This document shows positions 1 through 8,811 of a stretch of DNA of 37,661 nt, piece after piece. Below the pieces are notes generated by a model, which saw only the letters and a program-made list of their open reading frames with translations, ran no database searches and was not told where the DNA came from. The stretch is from NCBI GenBank assembly GCA_002840985.1, contig PHDM01000020.1, positions 1 to 37,661 of the forward strand, given 5' to 3'. The first letter of the stretch is position 1. Each line of letters opens with the position of its first letter. The translations under genes were made by a program, and so were the position numbers. Origin of the DNA: Bacteroidetes bacterium HGW-Bacteroidetes-17. GTDB lineage: Bacteria; Bacteroidota; Bacteroidia; Bacteroidales; GCA-2711565.

Positions 1-1062
1 ACCGTCACACTTGGATCAAAAATGGATGAACAACTGATTGATGGTGCCATTATTAATGGTAAAAACAATTTCTTGTTGCACTATAATTTCCCTTCATATT
101 CTACCGGAGAAGCCAGACCAAACAGAGGTACAGGCCGTAGGGAAATCGGACACGGAAATTTGGCAATGCGTGCATTAAAACACGTAATTCCTCATGGAAT
201 TGTAAACCCATACACTGTAAGAATCGTTTCAGATATTCTTGAATCGAATGGTTCTTCATCTATGGCATCGGTATGTGGTGGCACCCTTGCATTAATGGAT
301 GCAGGTGTAAAAATCACCAAACCTGTTTCAGGAATTGCCATGGGATTGATTGCAGACACCAATTCCGGCAAGTACGCTGTATTATCTGATATCCTTGGTG
401 ATGAAGATCATTTAGGGGATATGGATTTTAAAGTTACCGGCACACGCGACGGAATTACTGCTTGCCAAATGGATATCAAAGTTGACGGACTCTCATACCA
501 GGTTCTTGAAGAAGCGTTAGAACAAGCAAAACAAGGACGTTTGCATATCTTAGGAGAAATGGAAAAAACCATTTCAACTCCACGTGAAGATTACAAACCT
601 CATGTTCCCCGTATCGAAAAGATGATCATTCCTAAAGAATTTATTGGAGCGGTTATTGGCCCAGGTGGTAAAATCATTCAGGAATTACAGTTAACCACAA
701 ATACAACAATTGTCATCGAAGAAATTGACAATATGGGCGTAATTGATATTGTTTCTAAAAACAAAGAAGATATTGAAGCTGCTAAAACCCGAATCAAACA
801 AATAGTTGCAATACCTGAAGTTGGCGAAATTTACCAAGGTGTTGTAAAAAACATTGTTCAATTCGGAGCATTTGTTGAAATTATGCCGGGCAAAGATGGC
901 TTGCTACATATTTCTGAAGTTAACTGGGATCGATTGGAAACAGTTGAGTCTGTGTTAAAAGTTGGAGATAAAATTGAAGTTAAACTGATTGGGGTAGATG
1001 CAAAAACTGGGAAGCTCAAACTTTCACGAAAAGTGCTTTTACCAAAACCAGAAAAGAAGTAA
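1..1062 (+). CDS. pnp: Polynucleotide phosphorylase, C-terminal half (partial, 5' end outside window)
   Basis: This 3'-to-5' exoribonuclease degrades mRNA phosphorolytically as a trimer. The reading frame is open from base 1, so only the last 353 codons are present. They cover most of the second RNase PH core domain ([26 protein letters not shown], later the acidic [11 protein letters not shown] stretch). A KH domain follows with a GPGG loop at about residue 218 of the visible part. An S1 domain comes last ([15 protein letters not shown]) and ends about 20 residues before the stop. The order RNase PH-KH-S1 is diagnostic of PNPase. The next gene is rpoD, 71 bases downstream and with its own promoter-like site, so co-transcription is possible but not required. 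Confidence 0.97.
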   Translation, partial: TVTLGSKMDEQLIDGAIINGKNNFLLHYNFPSYSTGEARPNRGTGRREIGHGNLAMRALKHVIPHGIVNPYTVRIVSDILESNGSSSMASVCGGTLALMDAGVKITKPVSGIAMGLIADTNSGKYAVLSDILGDEDHLGDMDFKVTGTRDGITACQMDIKVDGLSYQVLEEALEQAKQGRLHILGEMEKTISTPREDYKPHVPRIEKMIIPKEFIGAVIGPGGKIIQELQLTTNTTIVIEEIDNMGVIDIVSKNKEDIEAAKTRIKQIVAIPEVGEIYQGVVKNIVQFGAFVEIMPGKDGLLHISEVNWDRLETVESVLKVGDKIEVKLIGVDAKTGKLKLSRKVLLPKPEKK

Positions 1063-1070
1063 TATTTTTG
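1063..1070 (+). promoter_or_regulatory. Putative -7 element (TATTTTTG) for rpoD
   Basis: The octamer matches the Bacteroidota -7 consensus TAnnTTTG. It starts directly after the pnp stop codon and would give rpoD a leader of roughly 55-60 nt containing a hairpin. No clear -33 TTG element is visible at the usual spacing, so the call rests on one box and its position. Confidence 0.35.
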
Positions 1071-1086
1071 TAACATAATTATGAAT

Positions 1087-1105
1087 GCCTCGTAAAATAC
1101 GGGGC
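1087..1105 (+). promoter_or_regulatory. Hairpin in the rpoD leader
   Basis: GCCTCGTA and TACGGGGC form an 8-bp stem with one G-U pair and a loop of AAA. No U-tract follows, so it does not look like an intrinsic terminator of pnp. It could be an RNA-stability or processing hairpin in the pnp-rpoD spacer. Its role is inferred only. Confidence 0.35.
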
Positions 1106-1133
1106 ACGACAAAATTAATATTTCTCAAAAAAA

Positions 1134-1997
1134 ATGCGACAACTAAAAATCACCAAACAGGTTACCAATCGCGAAACAGCTTCTTTGGACAAATACCTGC
1201 AAGAAATTGGAAAAGTAGAACTCATTACTGCTGATGAAGAGGTATTACTGGCTCAACGAATTAAACAAGGCGATAGAGCTGCTTTAGAAAAGCTTACCAA
1301 AGCTAACTTAAGATTCGTTGTTTCCGTATCAAAACAGTACCAAAATCAAGGTTTAAGTTTGCCCGATTTAATTAATGAAGGTAATCTAGGATTAATTAAA
1401 GCGGCACAACGTTTCGACGAAACCAGGGGATTTAAGTTTATTTCCTACGCCGTTTGGTGGATTCGACAATCAATCCTACAAGCATTAGCAGAACAATCTC
1501 GTATTGTTCGTTTACCCTTAAATAAAATCGGGGCGATCAATAAGATTAATAAAGCTTATGCAAAACTTGAGCAAAAATTTGAGCGTGAACCAAATCATGA
1601 TGAAATTGCCGATTTACTTGAATGTTCGGAAACCGAGGTAAAAGAATCCATCAAGAATTCGGGTCGTCACATTTCAATGGATGCTCCATTAGTTCAGGAT
1701 GAAGACAATAATATGTACGATGTTCTCAGAAACGACGAAGGTCCAACTCCTGAAACTGAACTACTATACGATTCTCTCCGAAAAGAAATTGACCGGGCTG
1801 TTTCTACACTTACCCCTCGCGAAGCTGACGTAGTGAAACTGTACTTTGGTTTAAACGGTGGACATCCAATGACTTTGGAAGAAATTGGTGAAAAATTTGA
1901 CCTTACCCGTGAAAGGGTCAGACAAATAAAAGAAAAAGCTATCCGAAGGTTGAAACACACCTCACGAAGCAAAATACTTAAAACTTATTTAGGTTAA
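1134..1997 (+). CDS. rpoD: Primary RNA polymerase sigma factor RpoD (sigma-A type)
   Basis: This is the 287-residue housekeeping sigma-70 factor. It lacks the long acidic region 1.1 of proteobacterial RpoD, as is usual in Bacteroidota. Region 1.2 is near residues 15-45 ([14 protein letters not shown]). Region 2 with the RNA polymerase contact and -10 recognition segments is about 55-120 ([18 protein letters not shown], then [12 protein letters not shown]). Region 3 is about 130-190. The region 4 helix-turn-helix is at about 245-275 ([19 protein letters not shown]). The ATG at 1134 gives the standard N-terminus [10 protein letters not shown] strong intrinsic terminator overlaps the stop codon. 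It is a core gene without sign of transfer. Confidence 0.97.
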   Translation: MRQLKITKQVTNRETASLDKYLQEIGKVELITADEEVLLAQRIKQGDRAALEKLTKANLRFVVSVSKQYQNQGLSLPDLINEGNLGLIKAAQRFDETRGFKFISYAVWWIRQSILQALAEQSRIVRLPLNKIGAINKINKAYAKLEQKFEREPNHDEIADLLECSETEVKESIKNSGRHISMDAPLVQDEDNNMYDVLRNDEGPTPETELLYDSLRKEIDRAVSTLTPREADVVKLYFGLNGGHPMTLEEIGEKFDLTRERVRQIKEKAIRRLKHTSRSKILKTYLG

Positions 1998-2033
1998 AAA
2001 AAAACGTCCGATCAACCGGACGTTTTTTTTTTT
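1996..2033 (+). terminator. Intrinsic terminator of rpoD
   Basis: ACGTCCG (2004-2010) pairs perfectly with CGGACGT (2017-2023) around a six-base loop. The stem is extended by an A-run on the left and an uninterrupted T-run on the right. The A/T symmetry means it could also work on the opposite strand. It begins inside the rpoD stop codon. Confidence 0.9.
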
Positions 2034-2040
2034 ACTTTTG
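2033..2040 (+). promoter_or_regulatory. Putative -7 element (TACTTTTG) for rpe
   Basis: It matches TAnnTTTG and lies 19 bases before the rpe ATG, directly after the T-run of the rpoD terminator. Terminator and promoter are thus fused. No -33 box is evident because the upstream position is occupied by the hairpin. Confidence 0.45.
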
Positions 2041-2059
2041 AATCACAAAATAAATATTT

Positions 2060-2716
2060 ATGAGCCATTTAATTGCCCCCTCTTTATTAGCTGCCGACTT
2101 TGCTAATTTGAAAAAAGATATTGACCTTGTAAATAGAAGTCAGGCCGATTGGTTTCATGTTGATGTAATGGATGGGGTTTTTGTCCCTAATATTTCTTTC
2201 GGACAACCTATCATAAAACATATTAAAAAATATGCAAAAAAACCTTTGGACGTGCATTTAATGATTATTGATCCCGATCGTTATTTTCAGGATTTCAAAG
2301 ATTTGGGTGCTGATATTCTCACCGTTCATTACGAAGCTTGCACTCATTTACATCGTTCTATCCAGATTATAAAAGCCTTGGGGATGAAAGCCGGAGTCGT
2401 ATTAAACCCACATACTCCTGTTCATGTTCTTGAAGATATTATTACAGAACTTGACTTGGTCCTGCTCATGTCAGTTAATCCGGGATTTGGGGGACAAAAA
2501 TTTATTGAGAACACATACAACAAGATTTCAAAACTTAATAAACTGATTAAAGACAATAAAGCAAATACCCTAATTGAAATAGATGGTGGTGTCACCCTGC
2601 AAAATGCACCTAAACTTATAAAAACAGGGGCAGATGTATTGGTTGCCGGAAATACCGTGTTCGCTTCACAAAACCCGGAACAAACTATCGCTGAATTAAA
2701 ACAAATTCAAACTTAA
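2060..2716 (+). CDS. rpe: Ribulose-phosphate 3-epimerase
   Basis: The enzyme interconverts D-ribulose 5-phosphate and D-xylulose 5-phosphate in the pentose phosphate pathway, in the cytoplasm. It is a 218-residue TIM barrel of normal family length. Expected active-site residues are visible: Ser8 in IAPSLLAAD, His33 and Asp35 in FHVDVMDG, His66 in LDVHLMI, the MSVNPGFGGQ phosphate-loop segment, and Asp175 in IEIDGGV. The ATG at 2060 follows a TAnnTTTG box. Only four bases separate it from the downstream PPDK-regulator gene, so the two are probably one transcript. That pairing joins pentose phosphate flux to PEP/pyruvate control, an inference from proximity alone. Confidence 0.96.
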   Translation: MSHLIAPSLLAADFANLKKDIDLVNRSQADWFHVDVMDGVFVPNISFGQPIIKHIKKYAKKPLDVHLMIIDPDRYFQDFKDLGADILTVHYEACTHLHRSIQIIKALGMKAGVVLNPHTPVHVLEDIITELDLVLLMSVNPGFGGQKFIENTYNKISKLNKLIKDNKANTLIEIDGGVTLQNAPKLIKTGADVLVAGNTVFASQNPEQTIAELKQIQT

Positions 2717-2720
2717 GCCC

Positions 2721-3527
2721 ATGCAATTTAATGTATTTGTAGTATCTGATGGCACCGGCCGTACAGCCCAGCAAGCCCTTGATGCTGCACTTACACAATT
2801 TCCAGGCATTGAAATTAATATTATCGTCAGAGCTCACATCCGTACTAAAAACGAAATAAAAAAAATTATTCGCGAAGCCATCGACGTAAATGCTTTCATC
2901 TTACACACCATTGTACAGAATGAAATCAGGCACGAATTAATTCGTGATGGAAGAATAAACAATATCGAAACCATTGATTTAATGGGCCCTTTATTGGCTC
3001 GATTAGGTCATCAATTTGAAAATAATCCGGTTCAAAAACCCGGCTTGTTTCACACCCGAAATAAAGAGTATTTTCAGCGTATTGATGCCATGCAGTTTGC
3101 ATTTAGTCATGATGATGGGCTTCGCTCCCATGAACTGGATAAAGCAGAAATTATCCTGGTGGGTGTTTCGCGAACATTTAAAACCCCATTAAGTATTTAT
3201 TTTGCATATAAAGGTTGGTTTGTTGCCAATATCCCTTTAATTATAGGAATTGAACCCCCAAAAGAATTATTTGAAGTCAATCCGGAAAAGGTTTTTGGGT
3301 TAACCACTACCGCTACCCGACTATCGGCGTTAAGACAGGTAAGGGAAGAACACTTGGGTGGACAAACAGGGAATTATGCTAATATTCAACATGTGAAAGA
3401 AGAACTTTGGTTCTCTCAACGTCTTTATGAACAAAACCCTAAATGGTCCGTTATAAAGGTGACAGGTAAATCAATTGAAGAAATTGCCGCCGATATTTTA
3501 GCCACATTGAAACCCAGAATAAGCTAA
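2721..3527 (+). CDS. Pyruvate,phosphate dikinase / PEP synthase regulatory protein (DUF299)
   Basis: This bifunctional serine/threonine kinase and Pi-dependent pyrophosphorylase inactivates and reactivates PPDK (PDRP family) or PEP synthase (PpsR family). At 268 residues it is a normal-length DUF299 protein. The N-terminus has the family start VFVVSDGTGRTA, and the P-loop-like motif GVSRTFKTPLS sits at residues 148-158. A later segment, LSALRQVREEH, is also conserved in the family. Bacteroidota often use PPDK, which favours that target, but the sequence alone does not separate PDRP from PpsR, so no symbol is given. It is the second gene of a likely operon with rpe. Confidence 0.9.
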   Translation: MQFNVFVVSDGTGRTAQQALDAALTQFPGIEINIIVRAHIRTKNEIKKIIREAIDVNAFILHTIVQNEIRHELIRDGRINNIETIDLMGPLLARLGHQFENNPVQKPGLFHTRNKEYFQRIDAMQFAFSHDDGLRSHELDKAEIILVGVSRTFKTPLSIYFAYKGWFVANIPLIIGIEPPKELFEVNPEKVFGLTTTATRLSALRQVREEHLGGQTGNYANIQHVKEELWFSQRLYEQNPKWSVIKVTGKSIEEIAADILATLKPRIS

Positions 3528-3630
3528 AACAAGATTAAGTGTTTTACGGTCAAGAAATTATTTTGCAACAGAACTGAAATTAGGCGATTTACCTATCCTC
3601 AGATTTTACAAAGCATCTTACCTTTATGAA

Positions 3631-3650
3631 CGGATCAAAAATCCGATTTT
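3631..3650 (+). terminator. Weak hairpin downstream of the rpe operon
   Basis: CGGAT and ATCCG form a 5-bp stem with loop CAAAA followed by ATTTT. It lies about 100 bases beyond the last operon gene and is a weak intrinsic-terminator candidate. Confidence 0.3.
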
Positions 3651-3753
3651 AATACAACGATTAAAATTAATAAAGAAACCATTGGCCCAAGAAAAAAATT
3701 ACATCGAAATTTCTATTTAACTATTATTTCAATCTCGAAATGCATCATCTGCC

Positions 3754-6111
3754 ATGCCCAAAATATTAATTATAGACGATAAAGAAGACAATTTAATTTC
3801 CATGAAAGCTCTTCTCCTCAATTTAATGGAGGATATAAGTGTAAGTACTGCATTAAATGGAGTAAGTGGAATTAATATAGCAAAACAGGAGCAGCCTGAT
3901 TTAATATTACTTGATATTTTTATGCCTAAAATGGATGGATTTGCTGTTTGTGAAGAATTAAAGAATAATAAACTCACTAAACAAATTCCAATCATCATGA
4001 TTACCGCTCTGAAAACAGATCAAGCATGCAGAGTAAAAGGTCTTGAACTTGGAGCAGAAGCTTTCCTAAGCAAGCCCATTGATGAGACAGAACTTGTTAC
4101 GCAAATAAAAGTAATGTTCAGAATTAAAGCCGCTGAAGATCATTTAAGAGTCAAAAATAAAGAGTTAGAAAAGTTAATAAAAAAACAGTCTGTTGAATTA
4201 AAAGAAATAAATGTACAATACAAATCCTTGGTAGACAACTCTCTGGAAGGCATGTATATTATACAAAATGGGGAAATTCATTTTCATAACCAAAAATTTG
4301 CCGAAATACTGGGTTATAATAAAAATACAAGCTTAACAGGAAAACCCATCATGAGTTTTGTTGCTCCAGAGAGCCAGAAATTAGTCAAAGAGATGGTTAA
4401 GCGTCGAGAAAACGGCCAACTTGATTCGACACATTATAATTTCTGGGGGTTGAAAACTGATGGAACAAAAATTCTTATTGAATCTTTAGGAGGAAGAATA
4501 TTGATTGATGGTAATCCTGCTGTTCAAGGGGTACTTCGTGATATAACAGAAATGAATACCCTTGATGATCAGGTTCGTAAACTTTCAAGAGCTGTTGATC
4601 AAAGTCCGATTTCAATTGTAATTACCGACCTGCAAGGGAAAATTGAATATGTTAACTTGGCTTTTTTAAGAACCACCGGATATAATTTGAATGAACTCAT
4701 TGGGAATAATTCAAGCATACTCAAATCCGGCCATACGAAAGCTGACGAATATAAAAGATTATGGCAAACCATTCTTGATGGACATGAATGGAAAGGTCAA
4801 TTTTTAAATAAACGAAAAAACGGTGAATTGTTTTGGGAGGCTGCATCGATTTCGCCAATTAAAGATCAAGATGGAATTATTACACACTTTCTGGGTGTTA
4901 AAGAAGACATTAGTGAACGTAAAAGATTAGAAAATGAGTTAATTTACGCAAAAGAAAAAGCTGAAGAAGCTGATAAACTTAAAACGTCATTCCTCGCCAA
5001 TATGTCGCATGAAATAAGAACTCCCATGAACGCAATCATGGGGTTCTCGAATTTGCTTGTTGATGAAGGTATGACCGTTGATGAACGACTTGAATACATT
5101 GAATTGATCAATAGCAACAGTAAAACTTTGCTTAAACTTATTGATGACATTTTTGACATTGCAAGGATAGAAGCAGGGCAATTAAATGTAACCAATTCTG
5201 ATTTCGATTTTAAAAATATATTATTAGAATTACATGCGAATTTCAATCAGTTTACGAATAAAAAAAGTGGTGACAAACTGAAATTTGAACTAGTATTTCC
5301 TGATGTTGAATATGAGGGTAATATCTATTGTGACCCACATCGATTGAAGCAGATTCTTTCGAACCTACTTGGTAATGCAATAAAATATACAGAAAAAGGA
5401 AGTATTAAACTTGGTTACAATATTATTCCTGCAAATGCAACCCCAACGAGACGGCCATCTCTTCAATTCTATGTTAAAGACACAGGAATAGGGATCCCAC
5501 AAAACAAGATGCAAGTCATTTTTGATCGCTTCCGTCAGGCTGATGATTCGCATACGCGTGAGTATGGGGGTACCGGGCTTGGACTCGCAATATCAAAAAA
5601 TATTGCTCAACTGCTAGGTGGCAATCTGCATGCAGTTTCTAGTGTTGGAAAAGGATCTGTTTTTTATTTAACTATCCCTTTGAAAGAGGGGAAAATTGAA
5701 GTGCCACAATCAAAAATCCCGGAACCCAAACCACAATTTGATTGGAAAAGCAAAACTTTACTTGTAGCAGAAGATGTTGCATCAAATTTTCAACTCATTG
5801 AGACACTTCTTCGAAAAACCGGCATAAAAATTATTTGGGTGAAAAATGGTCAGGAAGCTATTGACACAGTTCAAAATACAGAAGGAATTGATCTTGTCCT
5901 CATGGATATACAAATGCCAATTGTAAATGGTTATGAAGCAACAAAAGCGATTAAAAAAACGCATATTAATGTACCAATCATTGCCGTCACGGCATTCGCT
6001 CTCGAAGGTGATAAAGAAAAAATGCTTGATGCCGGTTGCGACGACTATATAGCAAAACCAATCAAATCAAAAGAACTCTATTCAAAAATGGGTAATTTTC
6101 TTGATAAATAA
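3754..6111 (+). CDS. Soluble hybrid histidine kinase (REC-PAS-PAS-HisKA-HATPase-REC)
   Basis: This is a 785-residue two-component phosphorelay protein with no membrane segment or signal peptide, so it senses a cytoplasmic or incoming phosphorelay signal. An N-terminal receiver has its phospho-acceptor at Asp54 (LLDIFMP) and a conserved Lys in FLSKPID near 107. A coiled coil covers about 120-150 and two PAS domains about 150-275 and 278-400. HisKA carries phospho-His419 in MSHEIRTPMNAI. The HATPase domain shows the N box (GNAIKYTEKG), G1 (DTGIGIP) and G2 (GGTGLGLAIS) motifs. The C-terminal receiver has Asp718 (LMDIQMP). No DNA-binding output domain or partner regulator is adjacent, so it is an orphan. 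Its TAA stop is the first triplet of an intergenic repeat element. Confidence 0.94.
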   Translation: MPKILIIDDKEDNLISMKALLLNLMEDISVSTALNGVSGINIAKQEQPDLILLDIFMPKMDGFAVCEELKNNKLTKQIPIIMITALKTDQACRVKGLELGAEAFLSKPIDETELVTQIKVMFRIKAAEDHLRVKNKELEKLIKKQSVELKEINVQYKSLVDNSLEGMYIIQNGEIHFHNQKFAEILGYNKNTSLTGKPIMSFVAPESQKLVKEMVKRRENGQLDSTHYNFWGLKTDGTKILIESLGGRILIDGNPAVQGVLRDITEMNTLDDQVRKLSRAVDQSPISIVITDLQGKIEYVNLAFLRTTGYNLNELIGNNSSILKSGHTKADEYKRLWQTILDGHEWKGQFLNKRKNGELFWEAASISPIKDQDGIITHFLGVKEDISERKRLENELIYAKEKAEEADKLKTSFLANMSHEIRTPMNAIMGFSNLLVDEGMTVDERLEYIELINSNSKTLLKLIDDIFDIARIEAGQLNVTNSDFDFKNILLELHANFNQFTNKKSGDKLKFELVFPDVEYEGNIYCDPHRLKQILSNLLGNAIKYTEKGSIKLGYNIIPANATPTRRPSLQFYVKDTGIGIPQNKMQVIFDRFRQADDSHTREYGGTGLGLAISKNIAQLLGGNLHAVSSVGKGSVFYLTIPLKEGKIEVPQSKIPEPKPQFDWKSKTLLVAEDVASNFQLIETLLRKTGIKIIWVKNGQEAIDTVQNTEGIDLVLMDIQMPIVNGYEATKAIKKTHINVPIIAVTAFALEGDKEKMLDAGCDDYIAKPIKSKELYSKMGNFLDK

Positions 6112-6394
6112 CCTCGTTTCGATATACGAAATCATTAAAACACAGGCTTCCTACATCATAAACGTTTTAACAAATTAAGATATAAGACTTTAGACATTAG
6201 ATTCAAGACACAAGAATTCAAGACACAAGAAATTAGACACGAGATTCAAGATTCAAGACACGAGATTAGACAAAAGTCATTGCTATTTTGACCAACAGCT
6301 AAATGCCAATAACTAACACCTTGTTAGCTCAAAAGGCTATATCTCAGACATACTGAACCTGTTTCATGAGAAATGTTAGATCGAACTGAAGTTA
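6109..6394. repeat. Palindromic intergenic repeat, copy 1
   Basis: This copy begins at the TAA stop of the hybrid kinase and ends at TCGAACTGAAGTTA. It is clearly related to copy 2 (6453-6675) and copy 3 (29937-30191). Shared blocks include a left segment around AAGATATAAGAC, a right segment with the conserved TTAGCTCAAAAGGCT hairpin (from 6324), and the terminal TCGAACTGA. The middle (about 6185-6275) is filled by degenerate AGATTCAAGACACGAG-type tandem units. No open frame of note occurs. With copy 2 it occupies most of the 585-base gene-free stretch 6112-6696. Confidence 0.75.
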
Positions 6395-6452
6395 AGTTAA
6401 ATCATCTATTCCAGAAGCCAAACTTCAATCTAATTTACTAACTTTACTACTT

Positions 6453-6675
6453 TAACGTGAGTTCGAAATAAGAAAACATTAAAATACAGATTTCCTATGG
6501 CATAATCGTATTAATAGATTAAGATATAAGACGTTAGACTTTAGATTTTAGACAAAAAGAAGTTTTTTAATCCATAGTGTAACTTCTAATATCTAACGTC
6601 TTATTAGCTCAAAAGGCTAAATGTCAGATATACTGTACCAATTTCATGAAAAATGCTTAGATCGAACTGAGGTTA
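6453..6675. repeat. Palindromic intergenic repeat, copy 2
   Basis: This is the most regular copy. The left end TAACGTGAGTTCGA and the reverse complement of the right end (TAACCTCAGTTCGA) agree at 12 of 14 positions, forming terminal inverted repeats. An internal perfect 13-bp inverted repeat joins 6526-6538 to 6592-6604. The right-hand TTAGC...GCTAA hairpin is at 6604-6620. It has the architecture of a MITE-like element with no coding capacity. It ends 21 bases before the pepD start, so it may contribute the pepD leader or promoter. Confidence 0.75.
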
Positions 6676-6696
6676 CTTTAACTAAAGTTTTTAAAG

Positions 6697-8148
6697 ATGG
6701 AACCAAAAATTGCAAACCTTAAGCCCGAACGTCTTTGGCATTATTTTAATGAAATACTGGAAATCCCCCGACCTTCAAAAAAAGAAGAAAAAATTGTTGA
6801 ATACCTTTTAAAATTTGGGAAGAAAAACAACCTTGAAACTTACAAGGATGAAGTGGGCAATGTTCTTATCAAAAAAGCCGCAAGCGCAGGGAAAGAAGCA
6901 GCAAAGACAGTCGTCTTACAAAGCCATATGGATATGGTTTGTGAGAAGAACAGTAACAAAACTCATGATTTTGAGAAGGATCCAATTATAGCATTTATTG
7001 ATGGTGAGTGGGTAAAAGCAAAAGGAACCACACTTGGTGCGGATGACGGAATCGGGATCGCTGCTCAACTTGCAATTCTGGAATCAAAAGAAATAGAGCA
7101 CGGCCCGTTAGAGTGCTTATTTACAACTGACGAGGAAACAGGATTGACCGGAGCAAGACATCTTCATCCTTCTTTTTTAAAAGGAAAAGTATTATTGAAC
7201 TTAGATTCGGAAGATGAAGGCCAACTCTATATTGGTTGTGCAGGTGGAAAAGATACAACAATTGAAATGCCTTATAATACAGAAGCAGTTCCTGAAGGAT
7301 TCAAGAGTTTTAAAATTACGGTTAATGGATTAAAAGGTGGTCATTCAGGTGATGATATTCAAAAAGGCCTGGGAAATGCCAACAAAATCCTAAATCGTTT
7401 ACTATGGATGGCTTCATCGAAATTTGATTTCAAACTAGCCCTTTTTGATGGCGGGAATTTACGTAACGCCATAGCCAGGGAGGCTTATGCAATTGTTTGT
7501 ACTGCGGATAGTGATTCGAAAAATATTCAGGATTTTGTGGCATCCTATTTTTCAACGGTAAAAAAAGAATACAAAATCACTGATGCCGGTTTGAACATCC
7601 AAATAGATAAAAGTGATAAACCTAAATTTGTTCTTGACCAATATTCCAAAGATAATTTACTTAACTCCCTTTATGCTTGTCCTCACGGAGTATTGGCCTA
7701 TTCAGCATCCATTGCTGATTTTGTAGAAACATCCACAAACCTTGCTGCAGTAAAATTTGCAGATGATTTCATCAAAATAACAACGAGCCAGCGAAGCTCG
7801 GTGGAGTCTTCAAAAATAGATGCAGCTAACATGGTACGAGCAACATTTACACATACCAAGGCTAAAATCTATCATTCTGATGGTTATCCCGGATGGACCC
7901 CAAATCCAAATTCAGAAATTGTCAGACTTACAGCAGCCTCATATCGCTCTTTATTTAATGTAGATCCGAAAGTACTGGCAATTCATGCAGGGCTTGAATG
8001 TGGACTGATCGGTGACATTTATCCTGAAATGGACATGATCTCATTTGGCCCAACGATTAAAGGAGCCCATTCACCTGATGAACGACTGCACATAGAAAGC
8101 ACCGTGAAATTTTGGAATTTACTGATTGATGTTTTAAAGAAAATTTAA
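6697..8148 (+). CDS. pepD: Aminoacyl-histidine dipeptidase (PepD, peptidase family M20)
   Basis: This cytosolic di-zinc dipeptidase cleaves Xaa-His dipeptides and related small peptides. At 483 residues it fits the PepD/PepV-like M20 group with its inserted lid domain. Metal and catalytic residues are visible: His77 in LQSHMDMV, Asp116 in LGADDG, Glu146-Glu147 in TDEETG (general base and ligand), Asp in NLDSEDEG, and a late His in GAHSPDE. The GGHSGDDI lid motif is present near residue 220. The start is the ATG 21 bases after repeat copy 2. The gene ends 13 bases from a convergent gene on the minus strand. Confidence 0.96.
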   Translation: MEPKIANLKPERLWHYFNEILEIPRPSKKEEKIVEYLLKFGKKNNLETYKDEVGNVLIKKAASAGKEAAKTVVLQSHMDMVCEKNSNKTHDFEKDPIIAFIDGEWVKAKGTTLGADDGIGIAAQLAILESKEIEHGPLECLFTTDEETGLTGARHLHPSFLKGKVLLNLDSEDEGQLYIGCAGGKDTTIEMPYNTEAVPEGFKSFKITVNGLKGGHSGDDIQKGLGNANKILNRLLWMASSKFDFKLALFDGGNLRNAIAREAYAIVCTADSDSKNIQDFVASYFSTVKKEYKITDAGLNIQIDKSDKPKFVLDQYSKDNLLNSLYACPHGVLAYSASIADFVETSTNLAAVKFADDFIKITTSQRSSVESSKIDAANMVRATFTHTKAKIYHSDGYPGWTPNPNSEIVRLTAASYRSLFNVDPKVLAIHAGLECGLIGDIYPEMDMISFGPTIKGAHSPDERLHIESTVKFWNLLIDVLKKI

Positions 8149-8161
8149 AGCATTAATCAGA

Positions 8162-8704
8162 TTATAATCCTATAACCAATCCAATTCGATAAATGGGATT
8201 ACTGTATGGTGAATCAGGCGATTCGGTCAGATTCCATAAGATCATAATATCTGAATAGAGGTTTGGCCCGATCATTTGGCGATAACCTGCACCTACAAGG
8301 ACACTGCTCACATTTTTTCTCGCATATTCTTCATAACCGATAGGAATCTTTATATTTAGCACCTCATATTCGGCGTAGGCAAAAACCTCAGGGATAAAAA
8401 TATAACTTGAAAATATCCTGCCTCCATAAATATTACTGCTATAGGTAGGTTCAGCTCTGGAATCTTTATAAAACTGGTAAGTAAAGCCTGCCCCAATAGA
8501 CAAATTATTAGTAAGCTTATATCCCAGAAATGGTGAAACATCTAAAATTGTAAGTGTTCCAAACTGAATCCCTAAATTGCCACCAATAAAGCTTCTCCTT
8601 GGTTGAAAATAGTTATATTCATTTTCTTGAGCATTCAATTTTATCGAACAGGAAAACCCTAAAATTAGCAAACACAAAATCCTAATACTAAACCAATTCT
8701 TCAC
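8162..8704 (-). CDS. Small secreted beta-barrel-like protein of unknown function
   Basis: I do not recognise a named family. The 180-residue product has an N-terminal signal peptide (hydrophobic LCLLILGF core, likely cleavage after LNA at about residue 25). The remainder alternates hydrophobic and polar residues with many Gly and aromatic residues (GGNLGIQFG, SIGAGFTYQF, SVLVGAGYRQ) and ends in a short strand, IYRIGLVIGL. This resembles small eight-stranded outer-membrane barrels of Bacteroidota. The only start that preserves the signal peptide is GTG. It is convergent with pepD and divergent from the lipoprotein gene at 8812. Confidence 0.7.
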   Translation of the reverse strand: MKNWFSIRILCLLILGFSCSIKLNAQENEYNYFQPRRSFIGGNLGIQFGTLTILDVSPFLGYKLTNNLSIGAGFTYQFYKDSRAEPTYSSNIYGGRIFSSYIFIPEVFAYAEYEVLNIKIPIGYEEYARKNVSSVLVGAGYRQMIGPNLYSDIMILWNLTESPDSPYSNPIYRIGLVIGL

Positions 8705-8787
8705 AATCCTAAAATTTAATTAAAAATCAAACATCTCGATTAAAACACAATATTAATTAAAATCTGTCGTATAAATATGGGTTTGTT

Positions 8788-8795
8788 TATCTTTG
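8788..8795 (+). promoter_or_regulatory. Putative -7 element (TATCTTTG) for the beta-helix lipoprotein gene
   Basis: It matches TAnnTTTG and is 16 bases upstream of the ATG at 8812. No convincing -33 TTG is seen at standard spacing. Confidence 0.4.
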
Positions 8796-8811
8796 AGAAT
8801 CAAAATTAATT

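Noticed and set aside
858..1112. Minus-strand open frame inside the pnp 3' end
   Set aside because: It lies antisense to the KH-S1 region of pnp and has no recognisable domain, so it is a shadow of coding bias. Similar antisense frames in rpoD, the hybrid kinase, selD and others were dropped for the same reason.
6112..6696. CRISPR array
   Set aside because: The repeats are imperfect, of unequal length, nested and palindromic, with no regular spacers and no cas genes.
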